Positions 20,814 to 29,028 of a stretch of DNA of 64,000 bases are shown here, in pieces. The translations under genes and the position numbers were made by a program. Source of the DNA: Cellulomonas sp. P24 (GTDB lineage: Bacteria; Actinomycetota; Actinomycetes; Actinomycetales; Cellulomonadaceae). The notes beneath the pieces were generated by a model. It was not told the DNA's origin, did not search any database, and was given only the letters and a program-made list of their open reading frames with translations. The DNA is taken from the NCBI RefSeq assembly GCF_024704385.1, contig NZ_JAJDFX010000002.1, positions 1-64,000 of the forward strand, written 5' to 3'. The stretch's first letter is position 1. Each line of letters opens with the position of its first letter.

Positions 20814-22340
20814 CTACGCCGCCCCGGCGATGGCCTCGTTGGTCCACGTCAGCTGCTGCTCGACCGGGTGCAGCCGCGTCTCGACCTTGTACGGGTGCTC
20901 GCCGACCATCCACAGCGCCCGGCCCTTGCGCTGCATCGCCCACCCGGTGATCGCCGCGGTCGCCTGCGGGCCAAGGCCGAGCATCGCGTCCAGGTCGCGG
21001 GCGATCTCGGGCTTCTGGCCGTGCAGGATCTTGATGTCGGCGAGGTGCATGAGGTCCCGGGCGATGTTCGCGGCCTGGGAGCCGACGTCACCGACGGTGA
21101 GCATGTCGGACGGCTTGTGCGCGTTGGCCCACTGGATGTCACCGCCCTTGCCGGCCACGCCCCGCGACAGGCGGAAGTCCTCGTCCAGCGACTTCACGGC
21201 GTCCACGCCCAGGCGCATGATCTTCCACACCTCGTCGCGCACGACGACGCGCAGGTCCCCCGGCGGGGCGATCTCGCGCATGCCCCGGCCCCAGGAGTTC
21301 AGCGCGAGCAGGGCGATGCCGATCGCCTCGTCGCCCAGCGGGCTCAGCCGCGACAGCGACAGGGACTGGATGGGGGCGGTCCAGTCGACGGCGATGTTCG
21401 TGTGGTCGTCGAACAGGCCGGCCAGGGCCCCGGAGACGAGTTGGCCCAGGGCGTCGCGCAGCAGGCGGCTCTCGTCGAGGAACTGCTGGCGGGTGGCGAA
21501 GCGGCACTGGTCGACGAGGGTGTCGCTGGGCTCGTCGAGGTGGTGCCACAGCTGCGGGATCGTCGTCTCGGTGAGGGTCGATGAGGCGTGCGCGTAGCCG
21601 GTGAGGTCGCGCAGTGCGGTCTTGACGATCACCTCCTCGGAGGGGCCGAATGGGACGCGTTGCTCGCCGATCCGCTGGCTGCCGACGAGGCCGCGGACGA
21701 GCGTCAGCCAGCGGGAGAAGACGATTGCGGCGCGCTGCTGTGCCTGCCGGGCGTTCAGCCGGTCCCAGCCGTCGCCGAGGGGTCCGAACGCCAGCGGGTT
21801 CACCCGTGCCGGCATGCCGGGGCCGAGGGCGATGGGGTCGACGCCGAAGAATCGGCACAGCGGCTCGTACTCGTCCTTCGGGTCGCCGAGGATGAGGATG
21901 CGGTAGCCGAAGTCGGTCATGCGCAGGGCGAACGCCTTCGTGGTGGCGGACTTTCCGGTGCCGGGCTTGCCCATGGTGATGACGTTGGCGTTGGTGACGG
22001 GGATGTCGTCGCGCAGCACCCAGCCGATCGGGTCGGCGTAGAACGCGGTGCCCGACATCGTGTCGGCGCCCATCTGAGCCCCGGTCTGTGGCAGCCCGGG
22101 GCCGGCGACGAACGGCCAGAACGCCCCGGCCTGGTCGGAGGTCATCTGGTAGGACACCACCGGCGCCGACGCGGGTGCCCAGCCTAGGCCTCGTCGTCGG
22201 TCGCCGCGCGCCCGCACGTGCCGGAATAGCCTGTCGGGCGAGGCGGCGGGCGGCGTAGCGAGAGCGGCGGGCAGGTCGTGCCCGAAGTCGGCGAGGAGCC
22301 GGGAGACGTCCCTGCCCGTCGTTGCCGGCCGGGGGCTCAC
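20814..22340 (-). CDS. VirB4/TraC-like T4SS ATPase
   Basis: An energising ATPase of the secretion channel, 508 residues. Walker A is TMGKPGTGKSATTKAFALRM near residue 127, followed by LILGDPKDEYEPLCRFFG. The Walker B region is VVVRDEVWKIMRLG near 370, then a VirB4-type C-terminus (RDLMHLADIKILHGQKPE). The start is GTG at 22340, inside the overlap GTGA with the SCO6880-like gene; longer readings upstream are Arg-rich shadows of that gene. N-terminal VirB4 segments are short compared with Gram-negative homologues; this is usual when an SCO6880-like protein is encoded next to it. Confidence 0.85.
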   Translation of the reverse strand: MSPRPATTGRDVSRLLADFGHDLPAALATPPAASPDRLFRHVRARGDRRRGLGWAPASAPVVSYQMTSDQAGAFWPFVAGPGLPQTGAQMGADTMSGTAFYADPIGWVLRDDIPVTNANVITMGKPGTGKSATTKAFALRMTDFGYRILILGDPKDEYEPLCRFFGVDPIALGPGMPARVNPLAFGPLGDGWDRLNARQAQQRAAIVFSRWLTLVRGLVGSQRIGEQRVPFGPSEEVIVKTALRDLTGYAHASSTLTETTIPQLWHHLDEPSDTLVDQCRFATRQQFLDESRLLRDALGQLVSGALAGLFDDHTNIAVDWTAPIQSLSLSRLSPLGDEAIGIALLALNSWGRGMREIAPPGDLRVVVRDEVWKIMRLGVDAVKSLDEDFRLSRGVAGKGGDIQWANAHKPSDMLTVGDVGSQAANIARDLMHLADIKILHGQKPEIARDLDAMLGLGPQATAAITGWAMQRKGRALWMVGEHPYKVETRLHPVEQQLTWTNEAIAGAA

Positions 22341-23848
22341 GCGTCCCCCGTCCGCGTCAGGCTCACGCCGAGCGGCACGACGGAGGCGGCGAACGCAATG
22401 TCGTGGCTGACGTCCAGGCGCAGCGGGGCGAACCCGGCGCGGCGGATCGCTGCGTCCAGGCGGCGCCCATACTCGGCGACGCGCACTGTCTTGGGCACGG
22501 TGACCGTACACACCGCGTACGGGCGGGTGACCGCGCTGCCGCGGGCCTGCTTGATCTCCAGGGATCGCACCTGCGCGGCCGCGTCGTGCATCTTCGTCGT
22601 CGAGCGCATCCGGGCCCGCTCCCGCAACCCCTGACCCATGTCGGCGGCCCACTCGCGCGACGCCGTCTGCCGAGCGGCCTTGGCCTGGCTCAGGATCGGG
22701 AAGGCGACGAGGAAGCTGCGCCGCTCCCCCGGCTCGGTCGGGGTCAGGACCGGAGCGAGCGCACCCAGGACGGCGCCCTTGACCGGGAGCTTGATGGTGG
22801 CGCTGATCGAGTTCCACGCGTCGTGGCTGTAGTGCCGGGCGACAACGTCGGCGCCCGATGGGCCGGCCATGGCCCACGGGACGTCCGCGGTGACGTCCTC
22901 GCCGTTTGCCGCAGCGAGGAGCGCGTCGACGATCCCGGCGCGGTCACCGGGGGCGAACCCGGTGCGGCACGCCACGGCGAGCTCGGGGCTCGTCAGCCAG
23001 GTCACGGCTACCGCGCCGAGGCCGCCCTTGAGCTGGGCCTCGACCTCGGCCATGAGCCCGTACATGACCTGGGCGCGTCCCTCGACCCCACGGCCGGCCT
23101 CTCGGGCCGCCTTCCCGATCCGGGTCTCGGGCACGACGATCGTCACGAACGCCTGAGTGCGGACCGACGCCTGCGTCAGGACGCGCTGCAGGTCGTCGTT
23201 GATCGCCCGGACCTGCGCCGGCCCGTCGGGGCGGCGGTGACGGCGGATCCACTCGTCGCGCTCGGCGCCGTCCTCGGGGACCGTGCGCACCAAGAGCAGG
23301 ACCTCGTCGATCAGCTCGGTGCGTCCCGCCTGGTCGATCAGGTCGGCCAGGCCCTTGGCCATCCGCGCCCGGTCGTCGACCCCGCGCATGCCGATACCCG
23401 GGTGGACGATCGCCGCCGTCGCCGCCCAGGTGCGCGCGACGTGGTTCTGGATCAGGGCTACCCGCGCGGCGTTCAGGCCGACGGGCGGCCCCTCGTGGAT
23501 CTCGACGCCGGTCAGCGACCCCGGCAGATCGACGCCTCCGAGGTCGTCGGCCTGCCCGCGCGAGGCCTGGGAGCGAAACCGGGTCCAACCGCCGAGCCCG
23601 CCGATCGCGACGGCCGTGCTGGCCAGCAGCCAGCCCAGGGCCGAGCGGCCCCGCACCGGGACGACAGTCACCACGGCGACCACGCCGGCGACCAGGAGAA
23701 GGACGGCCGCCGACGCCCACGCTCGTCGGCTCAACGCCCAGAGGACAGGCAGGACGCAGACGGCCAGCACGGCCGCCTGCCAGCCTGTGAGCCCGAACGG
23801 GAACCAGCCGATCCTGGCTCGGGAGTACTCGCTGTAGACCTGGCTCAC
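22337..23848 (-). CDS. SCO6880-family conjugation protein
   Basis: A 503-residue protein with two N-terminal membrane spans (residues about 20-75, PrgI-like position) and a long soluble domain of the type that sits beside VirB4 ATPases in actinobacterial elements. The GTG at 23848 is preceded by AGGAG. The start MSQVYSEYSRARIGWFPFG and the ending FAASVVPLGVSLTRTG are typical. It probably carries the part of the VirB4 N-terminal region missing from the next gene. Its precise biochemical role is not known to me. Confidence 0.8.
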   Translation of the reverse strand: MSQVYSEYSRARIGWFPFGLTGWQAAVLAVCVLPVLWALSRRAWASAAVLLLVAGVVAVVTVVPVRGRSALGWLLASTAVAIGGLGGWTRFRSQASRGQADDLGGVDLPGSLTGVEIHEGPPVGLNAARVALIQNHVARTWAATAAIVHPGIGMRGVDDRARMAKGLADLIDQAGRTELIDEVLLLVRTVPEDGAERDEWIRRHRRPDGPAQVRAINDDLQRVLTQASVRTQAFVTIVVPETRIGKAAREAGRGVEGRAQVMYGLMAEVEAQLKGGLGAVAVTWLTSPELAVACRTGFAPGDRAGIVDALLAAANGEDVTADVPWAMAGPSGADVVARHYSHDAWNSISATIKLPVKGAVLGALAPVLTPTEPGERRSFLVAFPILSQAKAARQTASREWAADMGQGLRERARMRSTTKMHDAAAQVRSLEIKQARGSAVTRPYAVCTVTVPKTVRVAEYGRRLDAAIRRAGFAPLRLDVSHDIAFAASVVPLGVSLTRTGDA

Positions 23849-23863
23849 GGGCAGTCTCCTCTC

Positions 23864-25273
23864 TCAGACGACGACCGCGGCGACGGCTGCCTCGGGCGCT
23901 GCGGCTGCGCCGCCTCCGGCACCGCCGGCGGCGCCGGCCGTCGGGGATCCGCCGACCGGGGGCTTCCCGGTGGCGCTCGGGCTGGGACCGAAGCCGGCAT
24001 CGTCGTCGGGCCCCGAGCCATTGATGTCCGGGGTGTCCTCGTCGCGCGAGCGGCCCTGTTGACCGGGCCGGGAGCGGCTGCCGGAGAAGTCCGGGATGTA
24101 GGTGTTGTGGCCGACGCCCATCTGATTCGTCAGGTCCGCACCGAGGGCGGCACCCTGGCTCCCCAGGCCCTGCGCCATGCCCCAGCCCTGCGCCAGCACC
24201 TGACCGCCCGCGCCGAGGGCGCCGAGGAAGCCGCCCGCCGAGCGAGCAAACCGGTCGTTCGTGGCCGCCTCCGTGTCGGCCTCCCCTCCGGACTGCCCGG
24301 AGGCGTCGCTGCTGGAGGCTGCATCCGAGGTGTTGGCGCCGTCCGCCCGCCCGTTCAGGACTCCTTGCCAGCCGCCCTGGGCGGCCAGCCCGGCGCGCAT
24401 GGCCGAGCCGGAGCTCGTCCCGGGGTCGACGAACGCGAGCAGCTTGAACAGCGCCAGCGGCGCGAAGCTGCCGACGAAGATCAGCACGACGCCCGGGACG
24501 GCAGTGCCGATCGCCGTCTGCAGGGAGTCGGTCATCGACAAGGCCACGCCGCTGGTCGCCTTCACGCCCAGACCAAGCATCAGGACCATCAGGACGGGCG
24601 TGAACGCGGCGGCCAGGAACCAGCGGAACGTCTTCCAGAACCAGGACCGTCCGCCGTCCCAGACGAGCCCGGCCGCGGACACCGGATTGGTGGCGGCCAG
24701 CACCATGAGCGCGGCCGCGCGGGCGAGCATGACCAGCAAGTGCGCCACGGCCGCGAACACGACGAAGATCCCCAGAACCCCGAGGACCGTCGCGACGGTG
24801 CCGTCCGTGAGGTCCGCGGTCGAGAACCCCGTCCACGGCTGCCACGCCGACATTGAGTCGACGCCGAGCAGCGACTGCGTCAGCGCCCTCGTGAGTCCCC
24901 CGGCGGCGGCGAGGATCGCGACGGCGAAGACGATCCACATCACCCACACCGCTCCGAACTGGCCTACCCCGAGCAGCACCCGGCCCACGCTCTGCCCGTC
25001 GCGGCGCACCCCGGCGATGCCGAGCTGCACCAGGAACAGCAACAGCACCACGGCGCCGGCGATCCAGAACGTCGCGCCGTAGAGGTCCCGCATCGGGCCG
25101 CCGGCGCTCAGGTCGGGCACGAGGAACGCGTCCTCGATGGTGAGGGCGAGCTTGAGCAGCCACAGCCCGGCATTCCAGATGCCCAGCATCGCGGCGGTCC
25201 ACCCGTCGGCGACGACACTGGCGGCAGCGTTGCCCAGGGCAGCGAAGGGGTTGAGGTAGTCCGACCAGTTCAT
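23864..25273 (-). CDS. polytopic T4SS channel protein, VirB6/TrbL-like
   Basis: A 469-residue membrane protein with about six to eight hydrophobic segments between residues 20 and 310 (for example TFWIAGAVVLLLFLVQLGIA and VATVLGVLGIFVVFAAVAHL) and a long Gly/Ala/Ser/Pro-rich, disordered C-terminal tail. This topology and place in the operon match VirB6/TrbL inner-membrane channel proteins. I chose ATG 25273 (MNWSDYLNPFAALGNAAAS); the longer reading is shadow sequence. It lies 15 bases before the SCO6880-like gene. Confidence 0.75.
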   Translation of the reverse strand: MNWSDYLNPFAALGNAAASVVADGWTAAMLGIWNAGLWLLKLALTIEDAFLVPDLSAGGPMRDLYGATFWIAGAVVLLLFLVQLGIAGVRRDGQSVGRVLLGVGQFGAVWVMWIVFAVAILAAAGGLTRALTQSLLGVDSMSAWQPWTGFSTADLTDGTVATVLGVLGIFVVFAAVAHLLVMLARAAALMVLAATNPVSAAGLVWDGGRSWFWKTFRWFLAAAFTPVLMVLMLGLGVKATSGVALSMTDSLQTAIGTAVPGVVLIFVGSFAPLALFKLLAFVDPGTSSGSAMRAGLAAQGGWQGVLNGRADGANTSDAASSSDASGQSGGEADTEAATNDRFARSAGGFLGALGAGGQVLAQGWGMAQGLGSQGAALGADLTNQMGVGHNTYIPDFSGSRSRPGQQGRSRDEDTPDINGSGPDDDAGFGPSPSATGKPPVGGSPTAGAAGGAGGGAAAAPEAAVAAVVV

Positions 25274-25280
25274 ACCGACC

Positions 25281-26087
25281 TCACTTCGCCGCGCTCGTCG
25301 TCCAGGTGCGCCACCCGGCGGCGGCGGCGAGATCGGTCCCGGGCCAGGTCGATGGCGCGGGCGCCGGGGACGCACCGGGCGCGATGACCCAGCGGTCGGC
25401 GGCCCACTGCAGGCGTTCGCAGTACCCGTACGCCGCGCGAGCTTCCGTCACGACGGTGACCGTGACGTCGAGCAGCACGCAGGCCACCACCCAGTCATCC
25501 TCGTCGCTGCCCTTGATCTGCGCGGCCACGGGGACGGTGACCACCGAGGTGCCGGGTGCGTCGATGTGCCGCCCGGCCTCGCTGGCCAGGAGGGCCTGGA
25601 CCGCGGCCATCAGCGCCCACTCCTCGACTCCCGGCGCCCCGGGCGCGGACCAGTGCTCGTGCGCGGCTCGCACCTGCGGGATCGACATGCTCTGCAGAAC
25701 CGTCGTCGCTATCGCGGCGAGCTGGCCGACCGCACCCTCGGGGGTGCGATCGAACCCCGTCGGGACCTCCGCAGGGCCAAGACTCGTCGCCGCGGGCACC
25801 ACGATCGTCGGCGCCGGGCTGGCGGCCGGGGTGCCGCCGCGGGAGTCGTGCGGGGTCACCCGCAGCATCGGCGCAGCGGCGATGGCGTCCCGGCGGGCTG
25901 GCCCGCTCGGCAGCGCGTCGACGACCACCGCGGCGCGATCGTCCCCGGTGCCCCTGGACGCGACGGCGCCGTGCACGGCGTAGACCAGCCCGACCAGGCC
26001 GCTCACGACGACGAGGACCAAAGTGACGACGATGGCGAGGAGCCTTCGCCTGCCCCACTGCGGGGTCTCGTCGGGAAGCGCCGACAT
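25281..26087 (-). CDS. membrane-anchored VirB8/TcpC-like conjugation protein
   Basis: A 268-residue protein with a short cytoplasmic N-terminus, one membrane span (RRLLAIVVTLVLVVVSGLVG) and an extracytoplasmic domain. It overlaps the preceding small membrane protein gene as TGATG at 26087. Its topology, and the folded extracellular part near VVTVPVAAQIKGSDEDDWVV, resemble VirB8/TcpC-class assembly factors, but I see no decisive motif. It is in the conjugation operon. Confidence 0.6.
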   Translation of the reverse strand: MSALPDETPQWGRRRLLAIVVTLVLVVVSGLVGLVYAVHGAVASRGTGDDRAAVVVDALPSGPARRDAIAAAPMLRVTPHDSRGGTPAASPAPTIVVPAATSLGPAEVPTGFDRTPEGAVGQLAAIATTVLQSMSIPQVRAAHEHWSAPGAPGVEEWALMAAVQALLASEAGRHIDAPGTSVVTVPVAAQIKGSDEDDWVVACVLLDVTVTVVTEARAAYGYCERLQWAADRWVIAPGASPAPAPSTWPGTDLAAAAGWRTWTTSAAK

Positions 26088-26386
26088 CACACGCAGCCCG
26101 CGCCGGTGATACCCGCGACCATCGGCGGGACCACCATGTACGCGATTCCGGAGATGAACATCATGACCAGCGAGACGATGCCGGCCTTGCTGGCATGCGG
26201 CAGCGAGAACACCCGCCCGCCGACGATCGCCCCGAGCCCGACGATCACGCCGATGCCCAGCAGGATGAGCACCCCCCACATCACGTAGCCGGTCATCTGG
26301 TCCGCGTAGGCCTGGGCGCCGGGCGGCGCCACCGGGCAGACGGCGCGCATGGCGGTGCCGAGACTGTGCGCGGCGAGGATCCTCAT
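26087..26386 (-). CDS. small two-span membrane protein, T4SS (VirB2/TrbC-like position)
   Basis: A 99-residue protein with two membrane spans (YVMWGVLILLGIGVIVGLG and AGIVSLVMMFISGIAYMVVP) after a basic, possibly cleaved N-terminus. Small two-span proteins in this position are candidates for the VirB2/TrbC-like pore subunit. Its ATG overlaps the stop of the P-loop-like gene (ATGA at 26383-26386). Assignment rests on size, topology and context. Confidence 0.65.
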   Translation of the reverse strand: MRILAAHSLGTAMRAVCPVAPPGAQAYADQMTGYVMWGVLILLGIGVIVGLGAIVGGRVFSLPHASKAGIVSLVMMFISGIAYMVVPPMVAGITGAGCV

Positions 26387-27219
26387 GAGCTTCCCTTCTG
26401 TGGATGTCCGGCAGCGCTCACGTGGCGCAAGACGTCGCGCGCGGCCGTGACGAGCGCCGGTGGCAGCGGCGCGGAGTCGATACCGCGCAGGGCGAGCCGC
26501 TTGTCGTGCGGGACCGCGACCCACCGCCCGGTGCGGTGCTGGTCCCGCGTAGCGGTGCCCATCGCGGCTGTCAGCGCGGGTGGCCATCGGCGCGGGTCCG
26601 GGCCGCGCACCGCGACAACCGGTCGGATTGGATCGAGCAGGGTGAGGGCGATCTCCAGGCGACGGAGCCCCGGCACGGTGGCTGTGCCGACGAGTACGAG
26701 CTGCGGCGCTGCGTCCACGGTGGCAAGCAACCAGCCGTGAGTCGCGCGCAGCTGCCCCAGCTGCCAACCGACGTCCAGCACGCTCAGGACCGTGCCGGTG
26801 GCCGCGTCGTCGGGCAATGGCAGCTCGCCGGCGCTCACACGGAGAAAGCTCGGTCGGGCGAGATGGACCTGGTCGCGGCGTCCGACGATCCATCCCGAAG
26901 AGGTCGTCCCCAGCTCGGCGGTGGCCGCTCCCGCCAGGCCCGACGCGGAGGGCGAGCTGCACTCGATGACACGGGCCGGCGAGGCGTGGGTGGCGATCGC
27001 CAGCGCGAGGCTCGTCGCGCCGGCCTGGGGCAGGCAGCCGACCACGGGCAGAACACTCTCCCCCGGACGCCAGAAGTGGGCGTCTGTCACCGCAGGCTCG
27101 GTCGGCCTGGGCGCGGCCTTCGAGTCCGTGGGTCGCGGCGCGAGGAACTGCCCCTCCTGGACGGCGAGCCACGCCCGCCGCAGCTCGTCGACCCCGACTG
27201 CTCGGGTCGCGCTCGTCAT
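26383..27219 (-). CDS. deviant P-loop protein of the transfer operon (possibly DUF6668)
   Basis: A 278-residue soluble protein with a MinD-like pattern: LPVVGCLPQAGATSLALAIA near residue 57, later GTVLSVLDVGWQLGQL and LVLVGTATVPGLRRLEIAL. The P-loop-like segment lacks the Lys needed for normal nucleotide hydrolysis. I recall this family as DUF6668 in actinobacterial elements but cannot verify it. Start ATG 27219 overlaps the stop of the short coiled-coil gene (ATGA). It is probably a structural or regulatory partner in the secretion operon. Confidence 0.6.
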   Translation of the reverse strand: MTSATRAVGVDELRRAWLAVQEGQFLAPRPTDSKAAPRPTEPAVTDAHFWRPGESVLPVVGCLPQAGATSLALAIATHASPARVIECSSPSASGLAGAATAELGTTSSGWIVGRRDQVHLARPSFLRVSAGELPLPDDAATGTVLSVLDVGWQLGQLRATHGWLLATVDAAPQLVLVGTATVPGLRRLEIALTLLDPIRPVVAVRGPDPRRWPPALTAAMGTATRDQHRTGRWVAVPHDKRLALRGIDSAPLPPALVTAARDVLRHVSAAGHPQKGSS

Positions 27220-27419
27220 CGTCGACCACCAGCCAGCGCGGTGCGGCGCATCCGCAGCGCCTCGCGCAACTGTTCGGCGGGCAGGCCGGCCAAGGCGGTC
27301 TGCGCGGCACGGGCCCGGCGCAAGCGCTCCAGGCTCTCCTCGAGGCCGGCCACGGCGGCGGCCTCGTCGTGGGCCTCGTGCAGCAGCCGCTGCAGCTCCA
27401 GGTCGTCGGTCACGGTCAT
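27216..27419 (-). CDS. short helical protein, unknown
   Basis: A 67-residue, mostly helical protein (MTVTDDLELQRLLHEAHDEA, then GLEESLERLRRARAA). The ATG at 27419 is favoured over a longer reading whose N-terminus is shadow sequence. It overlaps the P-loop-like gene by ATGA. It is likely a coiled-coil accessory factor of the same operon; no family is recognised. Confidence 0.5.
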   Translation of the reverse strand: MTVTDDLELQRLLHEAHDEAAAVAGLEESLERLRRARAAQTALAGLPAEQLREALRMRRTALAGGRR

Positions 27420-27465
27420 CACCTCGCCACCGAAGGCACACCGCAGCGGTCGGGCGCTCACTGCG

Positions 27466-28278
27466 TCACGCCGAGAGCTGACGCGCGTAGGCATCAGCCA
27501 GCGCCCGGATGCTGCGCCGGGCTCGGCGGCGGACCGTCGCCTCCGAGACCCCGTGCCGCGCCGCGACCACGCTCGACCCGGACCGGGAGCACAACCCGCC
27601 GCGCCCCTCTCGGCTGCGGGTCACCTCCATCTGGCAAGCGGCTTCGGCCAGGCCGACGAGCAGCTCCCGATCGTGCTCGTCGATCACCCGGTGGGACGTC
27701 GCCCACGAGAGCAGCTCAGCCAGCTCCTCCTCTGGCTCGACCCCAGGGGGTTCTGCGGCCCGGGCGTCGAGAACCCGCCACAGGTCGGCCTCGGGCGCCA
27801 GGGGCATCGCATGCGCCCAAGTCGGGTCGACCGCCCGCAGATGTCCAACGGCGCCGAGCTCGCGCAGCACGCCGCGGCGCAGGTTCATGACGATGTTGCC
27901 CGCCACCTTCCGGCGTCGCTCCCAGGCAAAGCTGCGCACCTCGATCCACAGCTGCGCAGCGACGCACTCGTCGATCCGAGGCGTCATGTCACGCAGCCGA
28001 TGAGCCACCTGGATCGCACCGGGGAGCAGCAGCCAGGCCAGCGCGCCGGCTGCCGCGATGTCGTCGCCTCCGGTCGGGCTGCCGAGGCGGGCGAGTCTGT
28101 GAAGGACGTCGTCGACGTCGTCGCGGTCCGCCGAGCGGATCCACTCGGGCAGGGCGAGCAGGTCGTTCACGACGGCCAGGCGTGGATCATGCCCGCGCCA
28201 GACGGGCCATTCCGTGCGGGCCTGGGCTAGCAGGCCCCCGGCCCGGTCGTCGAGTCCAAGTTGCGCCGAGACACTCAT
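27466..28278 (-). CDS. sigma-like HTH regulator of the transfer operon
   Basis: A 270-residue protein with a helical body and a C-terminal helix-turn-helix: VVAARHGVSEATVRRRARRS, like region 4 of sigma-70 factors. A segment near the middle (LWIEVRSFAWERRRKVAGNI) resembles sigma region 2. ATG 28278 follows AAGGA with 9-base spacing. It is the first gene of the block leading to the T4SS genes and has 160 bases or more of free sequence upstream, so it could control transfer genes. This is inference; it might also be a replication or partition regulator. Confidence 0.6.
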   Translation of the reverse strand: MSVSAQLGLDDRAGGLLAQARTEWPVWRGHDPRLAVVNDLLALPEWIRSADRDDVDDVLHRLARLGSPTGGDDIAAAGALAWLLLPGAIQVAHRLRDMTPRIDECVAAQLWIEVRSFAWERRRKVAGNIVMNLRRGVLRELGAVGHLRAVDPTWAHAMPLAPEADLWRVLDARAAEPPGVEPEEELAELLSWATSHRVIDEHDRELLVGLAEAACQMEVTRSREGRGGLCSRSGSSVVAARHGVSEATVRRRARRSIRALADAYARQLSA

Positions 28279-29028
28279 CGTGGGGTCCTTCCGCCGTAGG
28301 GATACGGCATGAAAGATCACGCTCGGACGTCCCCTGACTCGTCCCCCGATCGGCCCACGCCACCGATTCACGTCGACTCCGGCGCCGTCCCCCCCTCTCC
28401 GCGCGCATCGCCCCACCTGCGGAAACGTCAAGGGCCGCCGTGTCCCCCTTCGTCCCCCTGCTCGTGCTTCAGGAGCGCTGGCGCCACCCCGCGTGGACCG
28501 TTCGCCGACTGTCGGTGACCGCTGCCATGCTCGTGTTCGTGACCGACGGCGACAACGAAGAGCTGCCCCACCGGCAGTTGAGGCGGGCCCACCTACGACG
28601 GGTAACCGCGGCTGGCATCCCCGCCCGACGCGCTATTCGCCCTGATCGAGTCGGCACAGCTGTCAGTTCTCGAAGTCGCCTGCACGAGTCACCCATCGGG
28701 CACCGGACGGGGACGCGAGTGAGAGCTGGCGCGTTGGTGTGCACGGACCGTCCCAACGGTGCCTAACGACCGTCAAGCGGCGGCGCACGCGGACCCGGCT
28801 GGGCGCCCGATTCGGTGCACCTGACGGCAGCTCTGACTTCGACTGCCCCTGCGGGGCGATCTCCACGGCGTGGGCGACGGGGGTGGGGGCGTCCACGCTC
28901 AAGGTGCCTGCCGGCCACGCGCCCTCGGTGATCCATTTCCGGGCGGCGGTAGGGCCGACGACGACGGGGCATGGCGGCAGCGACTGAGCGCGTGGACACG
29001 CACCCGTGCCTGCGGAACCTTGCGCGCG
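28279..29028. other. 750-base region, mostly without a confident gene
   Basis: This gap separates the sigma-like regulator from the HEPN-like gene. A GTG-started plus-strand reading at 28440-28766 is listed separately. On the minus strand, about 28990-28663, one frame reads protein-like (RKWITEGAWPAGTLSVDAP) but has no clear start. The region should also hold the promoter for the leftward transfer operon. I see no strong repeats. Confidence 0.4.
28440..28766 (+). CDS. possible small protein, low confidence
   Basis: A 108-codon reading from GTG 28440 with strongly G/C third positions in its first half (SPFVPLLVLQERWRHPAWTV, then MLVFVTDGDNEELPHRQL). It would be divergent from the sigma-like regulator. 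The second half loses the codon bias and is Arg-rich. No family is recognised. It could be a decayed fragment. Confidence 0.25.
   Translation: MSPFVPLLVLQERWRHPAWTVRRLSVTAAMLVFVTDGDNEELPHRQLRRAHLRRVTAAGIPARRAIRPDRVGTAVSSRSRLHESPIGHRTGTRVRAGALVCTDRPNGA

Noticed and set aside
22322-24856. 844-codon plus-strand reading opposite the T4SS genes
   Set aside because: It is the antisense shadow of three well-supported genes and is rich in Gly/Arg/Asp with no domains.
28763-28999. Arg-rich small reading on the minus strand
   Set aside because: Composition is shadow-like; the neighbouring frame looks somewhat better but has no start.
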